Of a DNA stretch of 64,000 nucleotides, positions 23,732 through 35,918 are shown piece by piece. The DNA comes from Sclerotiophoma versabilis (lineage: Eukaryota; Ascomycota; Dothideomycetes; Pleosporales; Didymellaceae). The notes under the pieces are model-generated. The model did no database searches, had not been told where the DNA came from, and saw nothing but the letters and a program-made list of their open reading frames with translations. The DNA is taken from positions 1,736,001-1,800,000 of the forward strand of contig JAAROD010000058.1 of the NCBI GenBank assembly GCA_012274445.1, given 5' to 3'. The position numbers and the translations under genes are program-made. Position 1 is the stretch's first letter; each line of letters opens with the position of its first letter.

Positions 23732-24507
23732 GACACGAAGTCCAGCAACACCTAATGACTTACGCATAATGACGGCGTTCTTACTTTTTGGTTGATGCTT
23801 TATTTCTTTGTCTATCGCTTGTACATTTGCTTTGTTGATCAGCACTGGCTATTGGGTTTAGGTATTTGAGTTGGAGCAAAAGTTCATGGGAATCATTGTA
23901 TTGTAGTGCATGTAAGATATGGTGTGAGAGGCATTGTGGCCACTTTTGGGGCAGAGGAGGTTGAGAAGCTTCTCCCTTGCGTTGTTGTATATCTTGCATA
24001 GGAGAGGTAGAGCACAGTCTCGCGACTGGCTCTATTTAACGTATACCCAAGGTGTTGTTATATAGTTGATTAGCCTTAGAGAGGTATTGGAAAGTATACA
24101 ATAACTGATACTCAGGTCTTTTTCACCCATACATCAAATTGGACTTGAAAACGAGACTGTCATAGATGGTTCTCGAAATGGCAAAAGACGTGCATGAGAT
24201 CTGCAAGTGACGTTAGAGCTTCGCCTAGACTGGAACGACCCCACAATCGGTCCCTGGAGCTAGGATGGCGAGATTTCGGGTACACCGCTAAGCACCACGT
24301 TGTCACTTCAGCAACATCACAACTTCCCCTTCTGCAATTGAGGTTTGGTATCAATTGCAGTCTCTCTTTCAATCCCTTTTCGGTTCCCCACTGGTTTGAC
24401 AAGGTGAGTGCAGTCATCTACTATGCACCTACGAGCTCAAGTCCGAAGCTCTTGTGACCACGGTAGCTAACAGTCGCAACTACAGTGTCAAGCCTCATCC
24501 CTCCACC
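23732..24507. other. Intergenic plus Tudor-SN 5' leader
   Basis: About 780 bp. The right end probably contains a 5' UTR intron: a GTGAGT near 24403 is followed by GCTAAC and an ACAG acceptor at about 24485, shortly before the Tudor-SN ATG. I see no separate gene. Confidence 0.5.
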
Positions 24508-27213
24508 ATGGCTGCCTCCCATTTCGAAGCAAAGGTCAAGAGCGTTCTCTCTGGTGATACCGTTGTTCTTCACAATATCGGTAACCCAAGACAAGAGCGC
24601 ATCCTCAGCCTAGCCTTCGTTACCGCGCCACGATTGAAGCGAGAGGGTGACGAGCAATTCGCCTTTGAGTCACGCGACTACCTCCGTCGTCTCCTTGTTG
24701 GCAAAGTCGTTCGCTTCCAGGTTCTTTACAAGATCCCTACAGGCGCCAACCGTGAATACGGTATCGTTGCTCTGCCGGACCGCACAGTACTCCCCGAACA
24801 AGCTGTTGCCGAGGGCTGGGTGAAGCTACGAGACGACGCTGGTCGCAAGGGCGAATCAGACGAAGACGCACAAATTCTGGAGAAGCTGCAGGTCCTCGAG
24901 GCGCGAGCTAGGGCCGACTCCAAGGGTCTCTGGGCCGAGACGGGTGGCAGAATCAACTCGACCAATGAGCTCAGTAACCCCCAGCAGTTCGTCGATGAGA
25001 ACAAGGGAAAGGAGCTCAATAGTGAGTCAACCTCTCAGAATGTTGAAAAGTGGATCTGACTTCAAGCAGCGATTGTCGAAAAGGTCCTATCTGGCGACCG
25101 TCTCATTGTTCGATTCGTCCTCTCGCCCACCGAGCATGTCCAGACCATGATTCTTCTCGCCGGTATCCGAGCACCATCGACACAGCGCACAAACCCTTCA
25201 ACCCAAGAAGTACAGCCTGCAGAGCCCTTTGGCGAAGATGCACAGGTTTTCGTCGAGACCAGGCTGCTTCAGCGCAATGTCGCCACCAGCGTCCTTGGTC
25301 TGACACCCAACGGCCAGATCGTTGCAGATGTCAAACACCCTACCCAGGGTAGCATCGCTCCTCATATTCTCAAGGCTGGGTTGGCGAAGTGCACCGATCA
25401 CCACACCACACTCCTCGGAGCGCAGATGGCTGCGCTGAGACAGGCTGAGAAGTTCGCCAGGGACAGGAGGCAGGGTCTCTACCAGGGACATGTCGCGCCT
25501 AAGGCCAACGCTCCTGGTGAGCTTGAGGCAGTTGTCAGCAGAGTACAGAGCGCAGATACCCTTTTCCTGCGGAACAAGGCTGGTGCTGAGAAGCGCATCA
25601 ACCTCAGCAGCGTTCGCCAGCCCAAGCCCACCGACCCAAAGCAATCACCCTGGGTACCTGAGGCTAAGGAATTCCTGCGTAAGAAGCTCATCGGCAAGCA
25701 CGTCAAGTTCCACATCGACGGAAAGCGCCCGGCCACCGAAGGCTACGATGAGCGCGAGATGGCTACAGTTACCTTCCAGGGCAAGAACATCGGTCTCCTT
25801 CTTGTCGAGAACGGCATGGCCACGGTCATCCGCCACCGCCAGGACGACACTGACAGGAGCCCTATCTACGACGATCTGTTGCTTGCTGAGGCAACCGCAC
25901 AAGAGGAGCAGAAGGGTCTATGGTCTCCTAAGCCACCCTCTGTAAAGCAATACGTCGACTACTCCGAATCGCTTGAGAAGGCCAAGCGTCAGCTCACTTT
26001 GCTCTCGAGGCAGCGCAGAGTCCCTGCTGTTGTTGACTTCGTCAAGTCCGCCTCTCGTTTCACCGTCCTAATCCCCCGCGAAAACGCCAAAATCACTCTC
26101 GTTCTTTCCGGTATCCGCGCACCCCGATCCGCCAGGAATGACCAAGACAAGGGTGAGCCCTACGGAAAGGAGGCACATGAGTTCGCCAGCAAGCGCTGTC
26201 AGCAGCGCGATGTTGAGATCGATGTTGAGGATTGCGACAAGGTTGGTGGCTTCATTGGTACCCTTTACATCAACCGCGAGAACTTTGCGAAGACTCTTGT
26301 TGAAGAAGGTCTCGCATCTGTACACGCCTACTCGGCCGAGAAGTCCGGTAACGCAAATGAGCTCTTCGCCGCTGAGCAGAAGGCCAAGGACGCACGAAAG
26401 AACCTCTGGGAGAACTACGACCCATCGCAAGACGAGGAGTACGCCGATACAACTGCAGCAGCTACACAGACATCGAATGGAGATGCTCCGGCAACTTCAA
26501 GACAGAAGGACTATCGCGACGTTATGGTCACCCACGTCGCGGATGATGGCAGGCTCAAGCTCCAGCAGATCGGTTCCGGAACCTCAGCACTCACCTCATT
26601 GATGAGTGCATTCAGCAAGTTCCACCTCAACCCTGCAAACAATAAGGGTCTTGAGGGCCCTCCAAAGGCCGGTGACTTTGTCTCAGCCAAATTTACCGAG
26701 GACGACACATGGTACCGTGCCCGCATCCGCCGTAATGACCGCGAGGCCAAGAAGGCAGAGGTCGTCTACATTGACTACGGGAATTCCGAGATCCTTCCTT
26801 GGAGCCGCCTGCGTCCTCTCAGCGCTGAGTTCTCCAACACCAAGCTCAAACCCCAGGCTGTTGACGCGCAGTTGGCTTTCATCCAGCTGCCAGGCAACCC
26901 CGAGTACCTCAGCGACGCCGTTCAGTTCATCGCGCAGGAGACTGCTGGCCGCTCGCTTGTCGCCAATGTTGACCAGGTCGACAAGGATGGCCTGTTGTGG
27001 GTCACACTGTTTGACCCCAAGGAGAGCAAGTCTGGTGACGAGAGCGTCAACGCCGATGTCATCGAGGAAGGTCTTGCTATGGTTCCCAAGAAGCTCAAGG
27101 CTTGGGAGAGGAGTGCAACAGACATCCTCGGTGCTCTGAAGCAGAAGCAGGATGTTGCTAAAGCGGAGAGGAGAGGCCAGTGGGAATACGGTGACCTGAC
27201 TGAGGATGACTAG
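24508..27213 (+). CDS. SND1: Tudor staphylococcal nuclease (Tudor-SN/SND1)
   Basis: Two exons, 24508-25021 and 25070-27213, with a 48-bp intron, give 885 aa, the usual length. Tudor-SN binds and can cleave structured RNA and works in RNA processing, stress granules and decay. Five staphylococcal-nuclease-like repeats are visible: SN1 (about 5-150, FEAKVKSVLSGDTVVLHN), SN2 (about 172-315, TIVEKVLSGDRLIVRF, restored by splicing), SN3 (about 322-460, LEAVVSRVQSADTLFLRN) and SN4 (about 489-630, VPAVVDFVKSASRFTVL), plus a split SN5 around the Tudor domain. The Tudor core is near 700-765, with DDTWYRARI, VVYIDYGNSE and an aromatic cage set for methyl-arginine. The chosen start is the first ATG and begins directly at SN1. 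Strong C-ending codon bias and many antisense open frames suggest high expression. Localisation is probably cytosolic. Confidence 0.97.
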
Positions 27214-28877
27214 ATGCACCACTTGTTTTGGCACAAAAAGTAATGCGTTGGCATTTGTAGGATATTACATGTATGGACGGACAACAGGTTGGAAAAGATC
27301 GAATTGATTCGCTTCTGCCTATGTCATTGATTTGCACGAACTCAACGAAGTGATGGCGAAACTCAAGACTGCTTGACTGCCTTACAGGACTCGACCTGCG
27401 CTCATCATTGTCATGCTACTCGGCGCAGCGCAAAGCCGTTGCTTCTCAATGTTTCGCTATACTCGGATAGCGCATCATGGCTCAATCTTGCTTTTTTATG
27501 TTTATTTATTTATATTTTTACATGAAATACACCCACCCACAACCTTACTCGATCCTCTGAGATTCAGATGAGTGCGCGACTCGCCATTGGTCTAGCTCGT
27601 CTTGTCACAGCCAGACTTAGGCTGAAGAACAGAGATTGAAGCCACAAAGGCGCCGTTACGGTCCATCATTGCCCAGCAGCAACGGCTTCCCCAAACTACT
27701 GTGCAGTCGCGAGATCCAGCAAGCTTCGCAGCAATAGGCCAATCACCGCAAAGGGGTCGTCGGCTACTTGCAAGGTTTGTGGCGCTCAAAGCTGAGGCAA
27801 GCTAGGTACGGTGCGAACCTGAGGGGTCAGCCGGAGCGCGCCTGGAAGGGACATCGATCTTACATAGCTCAACCACCATCACATAATTCACCAGGAGCAT
27901 ATCAACATCGCCTCTTCGACATAGATCCTGTTAACATGGTCATGGGTTCCTGGGCAAATGATTACGGTTCCACCAGTGCATTGACCTTTGCATTGCAGGC
28001 TACAGTCTTCAAGTAAGCATGTACAAGGAAATGACACCGTATCAGTACTCAGCCCCGAGCGTCATGTGGCTTACAGTCTGCTGAGAGCTCATCCGCAAAG
28101 GTAAGTTGGAAGTGACAAGCTAATTCTAAGGTCTACAAAGCTGCATGCACTTGCGCCCTGGGTTCTCGTTAGTTTCAACGCCGGCTCGATAGTATTTGCA
28201 GGTTTAGCGGACCAGACATGCAGGTACAGATCCCTTGATCAATCTGCCAGAGGCGGGTCGAATCGCTGACAGGGTGATGGTATCCCTAATAAGTCCGAGC
28301 TGAGATGCATCACTCAAGGCTGACCCGAGGACCCCTGCTTGATGACTCTGATGCCTCGTTAGAAACGGCATAACAGACCAATGATGGTCTTGTCAATTCT
28401 TGCTGACAGTCCGATGGTCCTGATATAGTTTCTTCAGGGGCTGAGAGGAGCGGTCAGAATATCCAAGATACGATGCTACAGCCAGCCACAGGTAGACTCT
28501 TGCTTGCTGTCAGCACCTTGTTTACAGCCCGATTCACTCAGCGGCAGACCGTACTGAAGAAGCAGAGGTCTGGCCTCTGAGATTGGCAGCATCAGCCACC
28601 TTCTGTGGGACTTACCAGGGGCGGGGACTGTTCAGCCATGTCTGCACACGATAGCGGTTGGTGTAGCTTGCTGCAGACCCCATTTCTCTTCTATCAGCTT
28701 GACCTAGCAGAATGATCGTGGCAGCTGTACACTTGGCGTCCAGAGCGCATAAATAGAGTAGGCATGCTTACCTCAAGTCGGGGGCTGCTCTAAATCCCAA
28801 CACTGTTCTCACATCCCCGAAAAACATTCCTGGCAGCCTTTCCTCAGTCATCATTTCTTGATTCAGAAGACCAAATC
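27214..28877. other. Intergenic with possible cryptic Cys-rich minus-strand exons
   Basis: About 1.66 kb between Tudor-SN and the DyP gene, containing no gene I can model fully. On the minus strand three short frames stand out. 27789-27592 ends in a codon-biased stretch containing GSRCCWAMMDRNGAFVAS. One near 28036-27890 carries about eight Cys in some 50 codons (for example CSLQCKGQC). One near 28260-28120 contains CKYYRAG and GRKCMQLC. They are in different frames and one is broken by a TAA. They could be exons of a small secreted Cys-rich protein, a decayed copy of one, or chance. Confidence 0.25.
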
Positions 28878-30435
28878 ATGAATCCCCTCAAGGTAGAAGA
28901 CCTCAGCGGTATCCAGGGAGATATCCTCCTCAACGGGTTCCCCAAAAAGGCCGAGATCTTCTGCTTTTTCACCATCAGAGCTGCGCAGGCGTTTTGTCGG
29001 AATATCCAGGCAGTAGCGAATTCGAAGATCTCAACGGGGAAGGACATTAAAGATCTACGTGAGCAGATCAGCAAGCTCCCCAAAGGACAGATCATAGATG
29101 TGGCGAAGACAAACATTGCTTTCACATCTGGAGGACTGACAAAGGTAGCCCTCTACCATTGTGGCTCGGCCTGATATTACTGCAAGCTGACAGGCACAGT
29201 TGAGCAACGTCCAATCAACACTACAGAAAGGCCTTAATGGCCTGAAGGATTCTGCGCCCTCCTTCGTTGGCGGTATGCAAAGCGAGGATGAACGACAAGC
29301 GCTGGGAGATCCTGTTTTCAAAGACTGGAATCTCAACCAGAATGGTGGTGGGCCAATCGACGGTGTCTTAATCGTTGCCGGGATTAACATGAAGACGGTG
29401 GAAATCGAGCTGAAGAACGTGCTAGCGCAGTTAAACGTCGGTGGAGAAGTCGTTGTGGAACTGTTCAGGGAAGTTGGAGTTGAGAGAGCTAGCCAGCCAG
29501 GCCACGAACAGTAAGTTGAGACAACTTGCAACAAGTTACACGTTGCTAATACGCATGGAAGCTTCGGATTCAACGATGGCATCTCGCACCCTCAAGTCTT
29601 CGGCATCAACGACAGCCCCAGCTTGAATTTCAAACTCGACAATGTCGTTCAGCCAAATGACACAAGCAACTTCGTGGACCCAGGTGTCATCGTAGTTGGC
29701 AGGAATGGTGACGGAAGCCCTAAGCCTCAGTGGATGACGGATGGCAGTTTCTTGGTATTCCGTAAACTCGAACAGCATGTCGGCAAGTGGAACGACTTCG
29801 TGATCAATAAGTGGAAGGAAGCAGGTTCGAATGGCCCGGCTCAGTTTGGTGCCCAGCTCATGGGCAGGTGGCAGAGCGGTAAGTCGATTCGACTCGAGTG
29901 TGTCACACCTGCTAACTGTTCGCTACAAGGTTGCCCCATCCACCTACAGGACCAGAGAGATGATAGCACCTTGGCTCTAAGTAACAACTTCGATTACGGT
30001 GGCTTCACCAAGCAGGGTAAATGTCCCTTGGCGGCGCATATTCGTAAGGCGCACATCCGTACCGGCTTCAACTCTACTCGCATAATGCGCCGTGGAATTC
30101 CTTACGGAGAAGACTTCCAGAATGGCGGACCGGATACCGGTCGAGGCCTCCTATTTGCTTGTTACCAGTCAAACATCGAGAACGGTTACAGGTTCATCCA
30201 AACTGCCTGGGCGAACAAATCAAGCTTCCCTTCGCCGGGTGCTGGCCTCGATGTCACCATCGGCCAGGGCAAAGCAACAGATCCTCCAAGCCCATTCCAG
30301 ATTGGAACTAAGTCAGTCAACATCAATCCCATAAACGACTTCGTCACGGCAAAGGGAGGAGAGTACTTCTTTGCACCGTCTATGCAAGTCTTGAAAGCCG
30401 GCTTCAACATTGGCAGCCTCCAGGCCCGACTGTGA
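28878..30435 (+). CDS. DyP-type heme peroxidase
   Basis: Exons 28878-29144, 29200-29510 and 29562-30435 (introns 55 and 51 bp) encode 483 aa. DyP peroxidases use H2O2 to oxidise dyes, phenolics or lignin-like substrates. The second splice rebuilds the diagnostic GxxDG region, HFGFNDGISHPQ, with Asp198 the distal catalytic acid. The proximal heme ligand is His352 in CPLAAHIRK. A distal Arg lies in RIMRRGIPYG (369-370). Near the end, GLLFACYQSNIENGYRFIQ matches the family's C-terminal block. There is no signal peptide, so this copy is probably intracellular, unlike the secreted basidiomycete enzymes. The segment after the heme His reads AHIR where many relatives have the TNPR type, a small deviation. 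The neighbouring genes suggest no encapsulin partner. Confidence 0.93.
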
Positions 30436-31546
30436 GGTGCAGAGAACGATGTGGAACAACCGCAGTGGTATCTGTCGGAGGCGTTAAGGGAGCAATGAAC
30501 ATGGCCTATCTGTATGCTTCTCTTCGAATCAAGAACCAATAGATCTAAGTGTAAGATTGACGTGCAGTGCATACGAATCTCAAGGGCATGGTGGGTGTTG
30601 TGTCGTAGCAGCATTACGATTTGAGTAGTTGTGGGGAAGCATCCACTTCGAGACGTGAATGCCACCCAGACAAAACCTTGGGGTGTTCTCACGGCCAATA
30701 CTAGCTCCGTATTATGATTTGGTTGCTCTGTCCAAGAAGAGCATTCGTCGTGACTGGCTGCTTCATCTGGTTCTTGAGTTGGGCGTCAAGAAGTTGATAG
30801 AAGTACAGCGAGCTTCCATTTGTCAGTAGATAGTCAGGAGGAAGTCATCCCTTTTGACGCTAGTGCTGCTGCACGGCCACCGCTTCAGGCGAGATGCAAG
30901 TCGACGTCGGGCACCGTCAACATTCCTGTAGGTGCGGTTTGGCTGTATACACATACACACCTTACCCCACAGAAGATTCGCTGCTGTTCCAGTTCTCCTG
31001 ATTGCGCATAGTGTCGTGGATTGGCGAGCTTGGGAACCACATCATTGAGTGGTCGTGGCCGTTTTTCTTGGCATCGTCGACAGCGCACTCGCCATCCTCG
31101 AGAATCAACGCCTCCATCACACCTGACACTCGTTCTGATCGACTGTGAACTTCATTTTGGACCTGCTGAGCTGAGGGCGGCCGGCGCATCCAGCTCTGTA
31201 GTAGATTGTATCTTGGTTAGTCAGGCAACCGCGGAGGAAGAGGGGCTCCGCCATCCGCTAACTGCCACCAGCACTGTACCGATTACCGATCCTCGTCTGA
31301 CGCACAACGACCACTCGATATAGGTGCGTAACGCCCCTGAACCACAGCACATCCGTCGCAAACCCTGGGAAAGCGGCACTGCGTATTTCGCAATTGCGGG
31401 GCAGCTGCACGTGAAATCCTGGCCTACGGGAGAGCGATGCTAATGGTGCAAGAGCAGGCGCAACGGACACATCATTTTGGCATTGCTTGGAAGGGACGAC
31501 GACACGCCTCTCTGGCTGAGATAGGCGCAAAAGACCACCTGCCAAC
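30436..31546. other. Intergenic: no gene seen
   Basis: About 1.1 kb between two plus-strand genes. There are short unrelated frames only. Confidence 0.5.
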
Positions 31547-33439
31547 ATGGCAGCGGCGACAGCGGGTAAGTGTCGGAAGTCGCAGTGGAACCCCCACAGC
31601 GTCTCTCTCACATCTCAATATTCTGCACCTTCCTCCTCGCCATGTTTCGTTCTGGCCTGTTCCCCGCTCTCTCCACATATCTGACAGCGCTTCTCCCCTA
31701 CACAGGCTACGAGTGGAACCGCTCCTCGCCGCTGCGCTCCTCGCCCGACACTTCCTCTTCTATGTACCCTGACCGGCCCATACGCCCTCTGCCAGCACGT
31801 TCTTTGCGTGCACGACTGTCCCCAGAACAAGCCGAGTCGATCGTGTTCCCCAACCACCCTCCCTCTGTAGGGCCGCTGTTCAACTTCCCGTATACGTCCA
31901 GTGAGCGTGGCAACAGGGCTTTACGAACCGGCGACAACGACCACCATGCGTGTCACTGCGGCCATACTCATTCTGAGGTAGAGAGCGAAGAGGACGAGGA
32001 CGAGCGGAGTGGACCGCTGCCTTCATCTCCAAGCTATCACTACAGCAGGAGTGCGCCAGGCAGGACTGCAATTGTGGCGTCAAGCTATCACAAGCCAGGT
32101 TCTGCCTCGTCTTCGGTGGACGGCTACGAGTCGTTTGAGAACACGAACAACAAGAAGAAGCGGAAGATCCCGAATATGGGAGGCAACAGCTCACATCACA
32201 CGACGCTCTCGGCAGAGGTGGCAAGCATGAGCATCACAAACCACGAGAACGGCGAGGTCGACGATGGGATTGCACGTTATGGCTCAGCGCCATCAACGCC
32301 ACAGCACAGCAACTCGGGGACAGGTATTGCAGGAGCAGGCAGAGGGCGATTCGGCCGATCTGGTTCAGGACGATCAGAACGACGAGTGCTGGGCAATTCG
32401 ACCAGCCTTGCCAACGCCAAAGCAAGCAAACGTACGGTGGCACCTCGGGAAATTTGACTTTCTGGATTCAAGAGTCCGTGCGCTGACTATTTATTTTCTA
32501 GGTCCTTCGGAGCAGAGCGGCATCATCTCCACAGCTATTGCCAACGCACAAGCAACTCCACCGCCCCACGGCAACGAGAACGTCAGTTTGCTGCAACAAG
32601 AGGCCGCGAAAAGCAGTGCAACCAAGACACAGTTTACCTTTACTTGCGGCTCCGATTCAGCAAACAAGATGGTTTGGCCCGGCCAGGAAAATGGGCCGTA
32701 CCCTCAGCCCCCGGGCGCGTATCCCACCACGACCGCTCCTCCGCCGCCCCACCCTCAGACCGCTCGCGCTCGCCCTCCTGTTAGACCAGATGCCCCTGCT
32801 GTATCGACTCAGGGTACGCAGACAAGCCCAAACATGAATGGTGTACATCAACCCTCAAACAGGGGTGCGCCACCTCCAAAGGGTGCCCAGCCTCCATCAC
32901 AGGCGCCTCCACCTCGCAAACCTAGACGCAGTGCTTCAAAGCTTTACGCATATGCTGCGCGCAAACGTCGGACGCAGCAGGAGTATGCCAACTTCCACAA
33001 TCCTCCTAGCCAGCCCTGGATCTGTGAGTTCTGCGAATACGAAGATATCTTTGGGCGTCCTCCTGAGGCCTTGATCCGACAATATGAGATGAAGGACAGA
33101 AAGGAGCGGCGTCGACTTGCAGAGAAGCGTCGGTTACTGGAAAAGGCAAGAATGAAGGGACGGAAGGGGAAGAAGGCGAACAAGAAGGCGCAGAACAACG
33201 CAAGCAACCCCCAGCATGCTCAAAACCCTCCCGCCGGCGGTTACGATCGTCACGACGACGGCTCGCTGGACCCGGATGATGACTATGACGACTATGGCGA
33301 TTATGATGATGGCGGGCCGCCGCAGGGTCACACCTGTTGCCACCACAATTGTCAGCATGCGCAGCCAGCCCCGAAGGTTCCACCGTTACCTCCTGGAGAT
33401 CCTCGGATGGGCATGTCACCTATCAGCAACGGTGCTTAG
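31547..33439 (+). CDS. Conserved fungal protein with Cys pair, basic helix and acidic tail; function unknown
   Basis: Exons 31547-31565 (19 nt), 31706-32431 and 32502-33439 splice in frame to 560 aa. The tiny first exon gives MAAATA, followed by GYEWNRSSPLRSSPDT. The 140-bp intron has a strong pyrimidine-rich acceptor. The alternative start inside that intron at 31642 also stays in frame but makes a hydrophobic, less likely N-terminus. Conserved-looking pieces are YPDRPIRPLPARSLRARLSP (about 25-45), a disordered Ser/Gly-rich middle, a Pro-rich segment, then WICEFCEYEDIFGRPPEAL and a strongly basic helix, RKERRRLAEKRRLLEKARMK. The tail alternates Asp/Tyr, then has Cys/His-rich CCHHNCQH. I believe the N-terminal and WICEFCEYED blocks recur in other ascomycetes, but know no function. 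The paired cysteines may bind zinc, and the basic helix may bind nucleic acid; both are inference. Confidence 0.82.
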
Positions 33440-34644
33440 CATCTGGACAAGACGGGGTGGGCCGTCTTTGTTCCTGCGTTTTGTCTTTTATTTCTGTCTT
33501 TCTGCATTGCATTCGTGATCAGAGTGGACGAGCACTGGATCTGACTTTGGAACGTCTTCTCTGTTGAACAACTACTGTTCGACATTCTGGATACCGATTG
33601 ACGACCTTATATCGAACGATCTACCACGACCTCTTCCGCGCGTTTCGTTATCCTAGCGTTCAGCATCTCTTCAGCATCTTTTCAGCATCATTCCAAGAAC
33701 CTCCTGATAGTTGGACTTGTTACCACTACGACCAATCCCAAATGACACACATAATCGCGTCTACTTCATCGACCGTATCAACACCCCACTCAACAAACGC
33801 TTCGAAAGAAGGCCCTTACGCGAGATGGATGCTGCCTATCCTGCCACCCGTGGGCAACGCCAAGCTAGACGTCAAGCAGTCCATTTGCACACGAGCTCCA
33901 TAGCTCAAGTTGTGTATAGACCACCCCTACCATATCGTGAAACGGCAGTGCTCGTTTCTTGTGTAGCATGCTGCACATGAGATAGTGTATTGATCGCAAG
34001 CTAGCTATAAGTGTATAGCTTCACTCAATCCAAAAGCATTAGCCAACCAACACTGTTCCATGCCATCATGTGATATGCTGATCACCGCAGATATACATCA
34101 CCTGGAGCAACATGTGAAACGATACCTTGGTGTGAGCTCATTTGACGGCAATGTTATCAGTGTGGAACCATTCCGCGCTTTATAGTTCGCCCAATGGGAC
34201 CTCAAGAAGCTCCGCAACCGGCCTGCAGGGCCGCCCACAATAACCTAGTTCTGCGGCAGCAACCACTAGGTCCGGCAATGTTTTGTGCTCAACTCCTCTA
34301 AAGTTTAAGCAGACCATGTACTATAACAACATTTTTATCCTTTTGGCTTAGGCTTGCTACAGTGATCGAGGGAAAGGACCTAAGTATCTACAACTAAAAT
34401 ATTATACTAGAACTCGTTCTCATTGGTGCTGTTGGCGCAGCCCTTAGTCAATCGGGTACGAATTATTGCCCCACCTAATGCAGCCCCGCTCTAGCACGCT
34501 GTCCTTATAGCCCTCGCTCTTACCATCATCGCGTAATTGTGATCAATATAGCAAATGTGCTAGTTCCTGACTTTGTCATACTTTACGACACCGCCTACAA
34601 CTGTTACAATAACACATTACCGCAAACTTCGTAGGTCCTACACA
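33440..34644. other. Intergenic: no gene seen
   Basis: About 1.2 kb. It holds a short imperfect direct repeat (three TTCAGCAT units, about 33659-33690) in the presumed 3' UTR of the upstream gene, and an AT-rich promoter region before the GST gene. There are no supported frames. Confidence 0.5.
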
Positions 34645-35747
34645 ATGGCACAGGAAGAGATCCACAAGTATGGCACTGATGATGGGTGGCATGGTGTAAT
34701 CAGGGAGGGGGGACAATTTCCGCCTGAGAAGGACAGATACCATCTATACATCGGTATCACTACCTATCAAGCTTGACACAACAGTTCAATACCTGATCGA
34801 CTGACACAGGCCTCTTTTGCCCCTTCGCCCACCGAGCCAACCTCGTCCGGCATATCAAGCACCTCGAGCCCTTCCTAACGACTTCCATCGTCAGGCCTTA
34901 CCCCAAAGGAGAACCAGGATGGCGCTTCGACGAGACATACCCAAATGCTACACCTGATCATCTCTTCAACAGCCGCTTCATGCACCAACTGTACTTCCGC
35001 GATGATCCGGCATACAAGGGTAAATACAGCGTTCCACTCTTGTGGGACAAGAAGACAAACCGTATCGTCAACAACGAGAGTATGGAGATGTTGAAGTGGC
35101 TCCCCCACGTTTTCGACAGCCTGATCGAGGATGAGGAGGTCCGGAACATAGACTTCTATCCTAACGAGCTGAAGGACAAGATCGATGAAATCACACCCTG
35201 GCTTACGTCTCTGATCTGCAGCGGCGTGTACAAAACCGGCTTCAACCCCACTCAAGAAGGATATAACGAGCATGTCGTTCCTCTCTTTGCTGCGCTGAAT
35301 AAGCTGGAGAAGCTGACGTACAGCAACGGTGGACCGTACATCTTGGGTGAAAAACTGACGGAACTGGATCTTCTGGCTTATCCGACGGTGGTGAGGTTTG
35401 ACGCGGTGTATGCGCAGCATTTCAAGACAAATTTGGGGATTATCAGGCATGACTACCCGGTTCTGAACAATTGGCTGATGAATCTGTACCACAATGTTGC
35501 GGGGTTCAAGGAGTCAACTGACTTCCAGCATATCAAGGAGAATGTAAGGAGTGTACCAGCCGAACGTAGGTGTGTTCGCTGACTTGTATACCAGTACACG
35601 AAGAGCCACAAGGATATTAATCCTTTGTCAATTACGCCAATGGGGCCATATCCAGATGTGGAAGAAAGGTATGAAGAAGACTGGAGTAAGCTGAAACCTG
35701 GAGGAGTGGAGCATCCGTTGGTCGTTGAGGCGCAGAGTAAGTTGTAG
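34645..35747 (+). CDS. Omega/Gto-like glutathione S-transferase
   Basis: Exons 34645-34753, 34810-35543 and 35595-35747 (introns 56 and 51 bp) give 331 aa. The catalytic-site motif LFCPFAHRANL begins across the first splice. Its Cys at about residue 39 marks the Cys-type (omega, Gto/Ecm4 or xi) group, which performs thiol transfer and reduces glutathionyl-hydroquinones rather than classic conjugation. The thioredoxin-like half includes YSVPLLWDKKTNRIVNNES, where the cis-Pro and the NNES glutathione-contact loop are seen. The helical C-terminal half contains KTGFNPTQEGYNEHV and LTELDLLAYPTVVRFDAVYA. C-terminal SHKDINPLSITPMGP is typical of the Ecm4-like subgroup. No targeting signal is evident, so it is likely cytosolic. 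Expected substrates are quinone or GSH adducts; the exact one is unknown. Confidence 0.94.
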
Positions 35748-35918
35748 AACACACTACATAGTATCGAGGACATGCAGAGCTCCTGTATCATCATGGTTGA
35801 ATCAAGGTCTGCTTTGGTATATACACCACCTATCTGTGTAGAGTATTAAGGCGCATCCTTTCCGCTCCTGCATCGCAACAAAATGGGATAATACGTGGCG
35901 CGCAGTCAGCGCAACTGG

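Noticed and set aside
24726..27234. Several antisense open frames of 85-183 codons
   Set aside because: They mirror the biased codons of Tudor-SN and have no domains of their own.
31570..31705. Alternative upstream coding start of the 560-aa protein (ATG 31642)
   Set aside because: In frame, but it makes a hydrophobic N-terminus out of what looks like a 140-bp intron with a strong acceptor. The 19-nt exon at 31547 gives a more typical start.
34875..35492. 205-codon frame on the minus strand
   Set aside because: Antisense to the large exon of the glutathione transferase, which has full family support.
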